From: an uncultured Lachnospiraceae bacterium
GTDB taxonomy: Bacteria; Bacillota; Clostridia; Lachnospirales; Lachnospiraceae
Direction of reading: 5' to 3'
Assembly (NCBI GenBank): GCA_910577655.1
Contig: CAJTOW010000025.1
Span: 1 to 37,931, forward strand
DNA: 37,931 bases
Shown: one piece after another, positions 32,761 to 37,931 of the stretch
Layout: every line of letters begins with the position of its first letter
How positions within the stretch are numbered: position 1 is the stretch's first letter
Made by a program: the position numbers and the translations under genes
Notes under the pieces: generated by a model
Databases searched by the model: none
The model's input: only the letters and a program-made list of their open reading frames with translations
What the model was told of the DNA's origin: nothing

Positions 32761-32940
32761 TATTTTCAGCCAAATGCACTGCCCCTGGACCAGACTGCGC
32801 AAGGGATGGTTCTATGGCAGGATCTACGGCGGTTCAGGCAGACTGGATTGCCGCAACCAATTATGTACTCTCAAATCCCAGCCACAAAGGCAGATGCAGT
32901 ACGACTCCGAGAGTACATCCAACTACTAAAGGAGGCTTTT
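32761..32940 (+). promoter_or_regulatory. Leader between terminator and nhaC-type gene
   Basis: 180 nt with no convincing gene. A 9-bp inverted repeat TGTACTCTC/GAGAGTACA (32864-32872 with 32909-32917) encloses a 36-nt loop and ends 10 bases before the ribosome site, possibly a second, translational control or an RNA-stability element. Confidence 0.4.
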
Positions 32941-34563
32941 ATGAAAAAGCAGCAACGTGTTTTACAGCTTGTTTTGTCTGTGGTGTTTCTCTGTGTCCTA
33001 TGCTCCATGACAGCCCTGGCTGCTGAGGAGGAAGCTGCCCAGCCTGTCATGTATGCTACCTTCTGGGCCCTGATTCCCCCGGTGGTAGCCATCGCCCTGG
33101 CGCTGATCACCAAGGAGGTGTACAGCTCCCTCTTCGTAGGAATCCTGGTAGGGGGGCTGTTCTTCTCCGGATTCAGTTTTGAAGGCACGGTCACCCATGT
33201 ATTCCAGGACGGCTACTTAAGTGTTCTCTCCGATTCCTACAATGTGGGCATCCTGATCTTCCTGGTCATCTTAGGCATCATCGTATCTTTGATGAATAAA
33301 GCCGGGGGCTCGGCTGCTTTCGGACGCTGGGCCAGTGATAAGATTACCTCCAGGGCCGGCGCCCAGCTTGCCACCATCGCCCTGGGTGTTCTGATCTTTA
33401 TCGACGACTATTTCAACTGTCTGACCGTAGGCAGCGTCATGCGCCCGGTAACAGACAAGCATAAGATCTCCAGAGCCAAGCTGGCGTACCTAATCGACGC
33501 TACGGCTGCTCCGGTCTGTATCATCGCCCCTATCTCTTCATGGGCTGCCGCTGTAACCGGATTTGTGGAGGGAGAGGATGGACTGGCCCTGTTCATCAGC
33601 GCTATTCCCTACAACTTCTACGCACTGCTGACCATCCTGATGATGGTGATTCTGGCTCTGACCAGCATTGATTACGGCCCCATGGCTATTCATGAGCGCA
33701 ATGCCAGAGAAAAGGACGATCTCTTTACTACTCCGGGGCGTCCCTATGCCAATGTGACCGGAGTGGACAATATCGGCCGCGGTTCTGTCATCGACCTGAT
33801 CCTTCCGATCCTTGCCCTGATCTTCTGCTGTGTCATCGGCATGATCTATACCGGCGGATTCTTCGAGGGTGCGGACTTTGTCACTGCCTTCTCCAACAGC
33901 GATGCCTCCCAGGGTCTGGCTATGGGCAGCTTCTTCGGTCTGGTGTTCACTATCCTGTTCTACCTGGTGCGCCGTGTGATGCGTTTTGAGGAGTGCATGT
34001 CCTGCGTGCCTGAGGGCTTCAAGGCTATGGTTCCGGCCATCCTGATCCTGTCTTTTGCCTGGACCCTGAAAGCTATGACCGACAGCCTGGGAGCTGCTGA
34101 GTATGTAGCCTCTATCATGGAAACCTGCGCAGGCGGACTGATGAACCTGCTTCCGGCTATCATCTTCCTGGTAGGCTGCGGACTTGCCTTTGCCACGGGT
34201 ACTTCCTGGGGAACCTTCGGCATCCTGATCCCCATTGTGGTAGCTGTATTTGCCAACTCCAACCATACCCTGATGACCATCTCCATCTCTGCCTGCATGG
34301 CCGGAGCGGTCTGTGGAGACCACTGCTCTCCCATCTCGGATACCACCATTATGGCCTCCGCGGGAGCCCAGTGTGACCATGTAAACCATGTATCCACCCA
34401 GCTGCCCTATGCCCTTACCGTAGCTGCCATTTCCTTTGTGACCTATATCGTGGCCGGATTTACCCAGAGTGCCTGGATCTCTCTGCCGGTGGGAATCTTC
34501 CTGACTGTCGGCGTGCTCCTGCTGCTGCGGAACCGGATGCCGGCAGATACAATCAGTCAATAA
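32941..34563 (+). CDS. lysW: NhaC-family transporter under lysine riboswitch (LysW-like)
   Basis: A 540-residue membrane protein of the NhaC superfamily with about 11-12 hydrophobic segments. The name NhaC (Na+/H+ antiporter) is the family default, but NhaC homologues under L-box control have been predicted as lysine transporters (LysW). The N-terminus (residues 1-28, ending SMTALAA) looks like a cleavable signal peptide ahead of the first membrane helix. Family motifs include IFIDDYFNCLTVGSVMRPV, ATAAPVCIIAPISSW and GDHCSPISDTTIMASAG. Start ATG at 32941 with AAAGGAGG five bases upstream; the frame is open for another 70 codons through the leader but these are untranslated. Lysine import is inferred from the riboswitch. 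Confidence 0.87.
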   Translation: MKKQQRVLQLVLSVVFLCVLCSMTALAAEEEAAQPVMYATFWALIPPVVAIALALITKEVYSSLFVGILVGGLFFSGFSFEGTVTHVFQDGYLSVLSDSYNVGILIFLVILGIIVSLMNKAGGSAAFGRWASDKITSRAGAQLATIALGVLIFIDDYFNCLTVGSVMRPVTDKHKISRAKLAYLIDATAAPVCIIAPISSWAAAVTGFVEGEDGLALFISAIPYNFYALLTILMMVILALTSIDYGPMAIHERNAREKDDLFTTPGRPYANVTGVDNIGRGSVIDLILPILALIFCCVIGMIYTGGFFEGADFVTAFSNSDASQGLAMGSFFGLVFTILFYLVRRVMRFEECMSCVPEGFKAMVPAILILSFAWTLKAMTDSLGAAEYVASIMETCAGGLMNLLPAIIFLVGCGLAFATGTSWGTFGILIPIVVAVFANSNHTLMTISISACMAGAVCGDHCSPISDTTIMASAGAQCDHVNHVSTQLPYALTVAAISFVTYIVAGFTQSAWISLPVGIFLTVGVLLLLRNRMPADTISQ

Positions 34564-34692
34564 TCAAGAGACTATGCCGCCCTGCGGCGGTTACCATGGC
34601 GGACGCCGTAACAGCCAGATACACCTGGAGTTACGGCGTCCGGCCGTTATGGTATCTGGCGGTTATAGGCTCTCGCTATGGCACTTTACCGG
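34564..34692. terminator. Structured convergent intergenic region
   Basis: Between two convergent genes. A small hairpin (CCGCC/GGCGG, about 34577-34590) is followed by a 12-bp stem GGACGCCGTAAC/GTTACGGCGTCC (34601-34612 with 34630-34641) holding a nested CCAG/CTGG pair, and GTATCTGGC at about 34652 can compete by pairing with GCCAGATAC (34614-34622). No U-tract, but it probably ends both transcripts. Confidence 0.5.
34608..34634 (+). repeat. Diverged class A repeat with compensatory stem changes
   Basis: GTAACAG, CCAGATACACCTGG, AGTTAC. The GTAAC/GTTAC ends and the GATAC-CC loop match other class A copies; the inner TTCA/TGAA pair has become CCAG/CTGG, keeping base pairing. Confidence 0.5.
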
Positions 34693-36108
34693 TCACAGTT
34701 CTTCTCCGTTTGTACGTATCACATTCTGATACCAGTAAAAGCTGTCTTTCCTGATTCTTTTCAGATCCTTCAGATCCATATCATCCCGGTTCACATACAC
34801 GAATCCATAACGCTTGCGAAAGCCCTGATGGCAACTCAGAAGATCCATAAAGGACCATGGGGAATACCCCATCAGCTCCACCCCGTCCTCCAGGGCCAGG
34901 GCGCAGGCCTCCAGATGGCCTCTGATATAGTCAATCCGGTATGAGTCATGGATCCTGCCGTCTGCGGTCAGCTCATCTGCCATGCCAAGCCCGTTCTCTG
35001 TGATGAGCATGGGCAGATGATATCTGCTGTAGTAATCATTTAAAACAATCCTAAGCCCCATGGGGTCGATCTGGGCGCCATATTCACTGGCTTTCAGATT
35101 GACATTCTTTTCATCCCGGCAGTAGCCATACTGGTCAAAATCCACTTCATTTCCGCGAAACACACGCATTCCTGCCGGATGCTCTTCATCTGCCGGAAGA
35201 TAGCTTGCACACAAAGTCCGGTAATAGTTTAAGGCAATGTAGTCCATCCTTCCGGCCTTCAGGATTTCTTCATCCCCCTCTTCCATGGCCGGTACAATAT
35301 TACGCTCTTTTAAATAGCGCATGTAGTACCCCGGATATTTCCCGTAATAGTGCATATCCAGACAGTATACGGTCTTCATACAGTCATTCATCTTTGCCGC
35401 CCATACGTCCTGGGGCTTATTGGTCAGAGGATAGGTGCAGGTGGAGGAGACTGCCGGACCGGCCTTTCCGTCTTTTATCAGCTCATGGCAGGCCCTGGCC
35501 GCCAGAGCGTGGGCAAGAAACATATGATAATCCATCTGCGCCCGGATCTTATCTGCCTTCCACGGATCCGGCTCCTGGATATTCATGCGCTCATCTACAC
35601 GGATCATCAGATTCTGCTCATTGATGAGCTGCCAGTATTTTACCTTGTTTCCGAACTTCTCAAAGCAAAGTCTGGCATAGCGCTCAAAGGCATAGACGCA
35701 GCGTCTGTCCTCCCAGCCGTTGTATTTCTCCACCAGTGCATAGGGAAGATCAAAATGGTACATTGTCACAAAGGGCTGAATGCCATTCTCCAGAAGACAG
35801 TCGATCACATTGCTGTAGAAATCCAGTCCTGCCTGATTGATCTGACCATCTCCATCAGGAATGATCCTTGCCCAGGAAAGGGAAAACCGGTAGATCTTCA
35901 TGCCCAGCTCCTTCATCAGCCCGATGTCTTCCTTCCAGTGATGATAGAAATCACTGGCCACCTTACTGTCCGCCTGTCTGGCGGAACGCCGGAATGAATT
36001 GTAGTCCGCTACCGTCATCCCCTTTCCCCCTTCGTCCCATCCTCCTTCAATCTGAAATGCCGAGGAGGATGCACCCCACAAAAAATTCTCCGGAAATCTG
36101 CCTGCCAT
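34693..36108 (-). CDS. 6-phospho-beta-glucosidase, GH1
   Basis: A 471-residue GH1 enzyme, normal length. N-terminal FLWGASSSAFQIEGG signature; acid/base Glu in LINEQN; nucleophile Glu in LITENGLGMADE. In the cytoplasm it would split phosphorylated beta-glucosides (cellobiose, arbutin or salicin type) delivered by the PTS gene upstream, yielding glucose 6-phosphate. Start ATG with AAAGGAG nine bases upstream. It follows the EIIBC gene by 57 bp, so it shares its antitermination control. Whether the substrate is the 6-phosphate form is inferred from the PTS neighbour. Confidence 0.93.
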   Translation of the reverse strand: MAGRFPENFLWGASSSAFQIEGGWDEGGKGMTVADYNSFRRSARQADSKVASDFYHHWKEDIGLMKELGMKIYRFSLSWARIIPDGDGQINQAGLDFYSNVIDCLLENGIQPFVTMYHFDLPYALVEKYNGWEDRRCVYAFERYARLCFEKFGNKVKYWQLINEQNLMIRVDERMNIQEPDPWKADKIRAQMDYHMFLAHALAARACHELIKDGKAGPAVSSTCTYPLTNKPQDVWAAKMNDCMKTVYCLDMHYYGKYPGYYMRYLKERNIVPAMEEGDEEILKAGRMDYIALNYYRTLCASYLPADEEHPAGMRVFRGNEVDFDQYGYCRDEKNVNLKASEYGAQIDPMGLRIVLNDYYSRYHLPMLITENGLGMADELTADGRIHDSYRIDYIRGHLEACALALEDGVELMGYSPWSFMDLLSCHQGFRKRYGFVYVNRDDMDLKDLKRIRKDSFYWYQNVIRTNGEEL

Positions 36109-36165
36109 AATTCTGTTCTCCTTTCTTCCGCTGTGTTTATATACTTTTTACAACCTGGATCACTG

Positions 36166-37569
36166 CTACACCGGGATATCCTCAAAGCCGACCATACAGG
36201 TCATGACAGCGCCTCCGAAAAAGGCGATGATGCATCCTGCCAGATAGAAGAAAAACGGTCTCATGCCAAATGCCGCATAGGAAAAGATCGTCAGTACACC
36301 ATTATTGGCAAAGGAATCACCATAGACGCCGCCCAGTCCCATGATGCCGCCGCCGATGGCACCGCAGACTACCGCACAGACCATGGGCTTTTTCAGACGC
36401 AGGTTACAGCCGTAAATGGCCGGTTCTGTGATTCCCACCAGGACAGCAGAAATCACGGAAGAAGCTGCCACACTTTTCAGTTCTTTGTTCTTCGTCTTCA
36501 TCATGACCCCCAGGGCCGCGCCGCCCTGGGAAAAATTCGCCGCACCTGCAAATGCCAGCAGGTTCTGCCTTCCGCTTACCGCCACATCATTCAGCCCCAC
36601 TGGAAGCAGCGCCCGGTGGGCGCCAAATATTACAAAGACACCCCATAAGCCTCCTATTACTGCCCCGCCGATAGCTGCATTAAAATTCATCAGCACATAA
36701 TACGCCGCCTGGATGCCATTTCCCACCCAGATACCAACCGGCCCCAGAAGACAAAGGGTCAGCGGGACCATGATGATCATGGAAAGCCCCGGCACCAGGA
36801 TGATCTGCATGATCTGCGGAATGACCCTGGTCAGAAACCGCTCCAGATACATCAGGACAAAGACCGCCATCAGAATGGGAATCACGGATTCTGTATAGCT
36901 GAACACCCTGGTAGAATCCCCCATGGTCCACGCCCCTTTTATAACAGGTATCCCCAGAATCCTTGTGACCCTGGATACATCCTGGATAATCGCGTCCAAC
37001 TGCGGATAGCACAGAAAACCGCCGATGGACATGGCTACGATTTCATTGCACTTCATCGCTTTGGCCGCCGTATAGCCAAGGAAAACCGGCATGAAGTAGA
37101 ATATAATCTGGCTGGCAGCAAGAAACAGCACATAGGAATCATTGGAAGAAATATCAACCCCTCTGCTGGCTGTCAAAAGTCTGGCCGCCGTCAGAATCCC
37201 CTTGATCAGCCCGGAGGCTGCGATCGCAGGAATCAGCGGTGTGAATACTTTGGAAATCGTCTGCAAAACCGTGTTAAGCAGATTTCCCCTTCCTCCGTCT
37301 CCCCCATCGTCCGAAGACGCTTCCAGATCCACCAGGAGCAGTATTGCCTCATACACCTTTGTCACTTTGGAACCAAGCACCACCTGAAACTGGCCGCCGG
37401 AGACCACCACCTGGATGACCCCTTCCAGGTGTTCCACAATCTCTTTGTCTGCCTTTGATTCATCCTTTAATACAAAACGGAGTCTGGTAAAACAATGGGT
37501 AACATCTTTTACATTTTCTTTTCCGCCAACATGCTCTAATATATCTTTGGCTGCCTGATTAATATCCAT
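36166..37569 (-). CDS. PTS beta-glucoside-type EIIBC
   Basis: A 467-residue PTS permease. EIIB domain at 1-80 with phospho-acceptor Cys26 (VTHCFTRLRFVLKDE); EIIC membrane domain from about 105 to the end, including GITEPAIYGCNLRLKKPM and a full C-terminus. No fused EIIA, so it must borrow one from another protein. It imports and phosphorylates a beta-glucoside. Start ATG at 37569 with AAAGGA close upstream; 28 extra upstream codons run through the leader and are rejected. Controlled by a RAT/terminator leader and followed by the GH1 gene. Confidence 0.93.
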   Translation of the reverse strand: MDINQAAKDILEHVGGKENVKDVTHCFTRLRFVLKDESKADKEIVEHLEGVIQVVVSGGQFQVVLGSKVTKVYEAILLLVDLEASSDDGGDGGRGNLLNTVLQTISKVFTPLIPAIAASGLIKGILTAARLLTASRGVDISSNDSYVLFLAASQIIFYFMPVFLGYTAAKAMKCNEIVAMSIGGFLCYPQLDAIIQDVSRVTRILGIPVIKGAWTMGDSTRVFSYTESVIPILMAVFVLMYLERFLTRVIPQIMQIILVPGLSMIIMVPLTLCLLGPVGIWVGNGIQAAYYVLMNFNAAIGGAVIGGLWGVFVIFGAHRALLPVGLNDVAVSGRQNLLAFAGAANFSQGGAALGVMMKTKNKELKSVAASSVISAVLVGITEPAIYGCNLRLKKPMVCAVVCGAIGGGIMGLGGVYGDSFANNGVLTIFSYAAFGMRPFFFYLAGCIIAFFGGAVMTCMVGFEDIPV

Positions 37570-37658
37570 GATTGTTTTCCTTTCCTGATTATGAACGTTT
37601 CTCACCGGCCAGTGATCGTCTTTTGACAAGCTCTGCCGGACCGGCTTTCCCAAAACAC

Positions 37659-37721
37659 AAAAAAAGACCCAAGCATATCTGGATATAATATCTGCATTTT
37701 ATATCCTTCCATACTTCGATC
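37659..37721 (-). terminator. Attenuator terminator in the PTS leader
   Basis: On the minus strand a long imperfect hairpin from GATCGAAG (37721-37714) through an inner 8-bp stem GGATATAA/TTATATCC to GCTTGGGTC, ending in seven U (37665-37659). Its first bases overlap the end of the RAT element, the standard mutually exclusive arrangement of BglG-type antitermination. Confidence 0.75.
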
Positions 37722-37748
37722 TTGCCTGCATTACCAGTAACACGTCGA
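37718..37748 (-). promoter_or_regulatory. RAT antiterminator (LicT/BglG type)
   Basis: On the minus strand TGTTACTGGTAATGCAGGCA then AGATC, closely matching the ribonucleic antiterminator consensus (TTGTTACTGC...GCAGGCAAAACC). A PRD antiterminator protein binding here would allow PTS/GH1 expression when the sugar is present. Its gene is not in the window. Confidence 0.8.
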
Positions 37749-37772
37749 CAGTGAACTTATCAAATTATCAAT

Positions 37773-37801
37773 ATCGTACCATTCTCTTCCCGATAAATCA
37801 A
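37773..37801 (-). promoter_or_regulatory. Promoter of the beta-glucoside PTS operon
   Basis: On the minus strand TTGATT (37801-37796), 17-nt spacer, TACGAT (37778-37773); start expected about 37766, some 20 nt before the RAT element. Confidence 0.6.
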
Positions 37802-37838
37802 GTCATATTTGTTTTTTTTACGGTTACTGGTAACTGTT

Positions 37839-37885
37839 CATGGGCAGTAACCGTTCAGATACTCCTTGAACTGTTACTGCCCATG
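37839..37885 (+). repeat. Class A repeat with extended stem
   Basis: The 31-nt class A core (37847-37877: GTAACCGTTCA, GATACTCCT, TGAACTGTTAC) is flanked by CATGGGCA and TGCCCATG, extending the stem to 19 bp with one mismatch. A further TAACTGTTCA half-box lies just left (37831-37840). It lies upstream of the PTS promoter. Confidence 0.8.
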
Positions 37886-37931
37886 AGAATCGCTACGTGA
37901 TGGGGCAGATGCCCTCCAGCCACTACGTTTT

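Noticed and set aside
32731..32940. Seventy extra N-terminal codons for the NhaC-family gene.
   Set aside because: This stretch includes the riboswitch terminator and untranslated leader; the true start has AAAGGAGG and begins a signal-like sequence.
1..37931. CRISPR array or insertion sequence.
   Set aside because: The repeats found are scattered singly between genes with no regular spacers, and no transposase or cas gene is present.

Overview
The window reads as chromosomal DNA of an anaerobic, spore-forming, low-to-mid-GC Firmicute, most likely a Lachnospiraceae/Clostridium cluster XIVa gut organism. This rests on the spoIID-spoIIQ pair, T-box leaders, a lysine riboswitch, BglG/LicT-type antitermination, strong GGAGG ribosome sites and PTS/TRAP carbohydrate and acid transport. 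No species is claimed. There is no rRNA, phage module, insertion sequence or CRISPR array.

Layout. (1) 1-9.1 kb, minus strand: spoIIQ and spoIID with a good SigmaE-like promoter; glycogen phosphorylase; isoleucyl-tRNA synthetase behind a canonical Ile T-box; two small unknown genes. (2) 9.2-10.8 kb, plus strand: nicotinate phosphoribosyltransferase. (3) 11.0-13.4 kb, minus strand: a decayed sugar operon, made of an alpha-galactosidase 3' remnant, a PTS EIIBC gene lacking its C-terminal membrane part, and a HAD phosphatase. (4) 13.7-14.5 kb, plus strand: an unknown coiled-coil protein. (5) 14.7-17.9 kb, minus strand: a complete TRAP transporter (dctP-dctQ-dctM) under a T-box leader, which is unusual. 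(6) 18.2-28.5 kb, minus strand: an arginine catabolic operon in the order LOR/SDH-type ornithine cyclodeaminase, arcA, argF/arcB, arcC, YfcC-family transporter, M28 peptidase, M20 amidohydrolase, and a regulator with two AraC-type DNA-binding domains. (7) 28.7-32.4 kb, plus strand: a 51-residue protein, then two serine esterases, an ATP-grasp ligase and a cupin that look like one functional module of unknown product. (8) 32.4-34.6 kb, plus strand: a lysine riboswitch controlling an NhaC-family (LysW-like) transporter. (9) 34.7-37.9 kb, minus strand: a beta-glucoside PTS EIIBC and a GH1 6-phospho-beta-glucosidase behind a RAT/terminator antitermination leader.

How it works together: the arginine operon would convert arginine to citrulline, then ornithine plus carbamoyl phosphate (ATP via carbamate kinase). 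The first gene would cyclise ornithine to proline and ammonia, so that the end product could be proline instead of exported ornithine. The peptidases may feed it with amino acids.

Cutting across all regions is a family of intergenic palindromic repeats built on a GTAACAGTTCAG box. A roughly 31-nt class A form occurs at least six times (one copy with compensatory stem changes), and a longer class B hairpin form about four times. All lie between genes or at gene ends. This family, the LOR/SDH-arc operon, the esterase/ATP-grasp/cupin module and the T-box TRAP operon are the best leads in the window.
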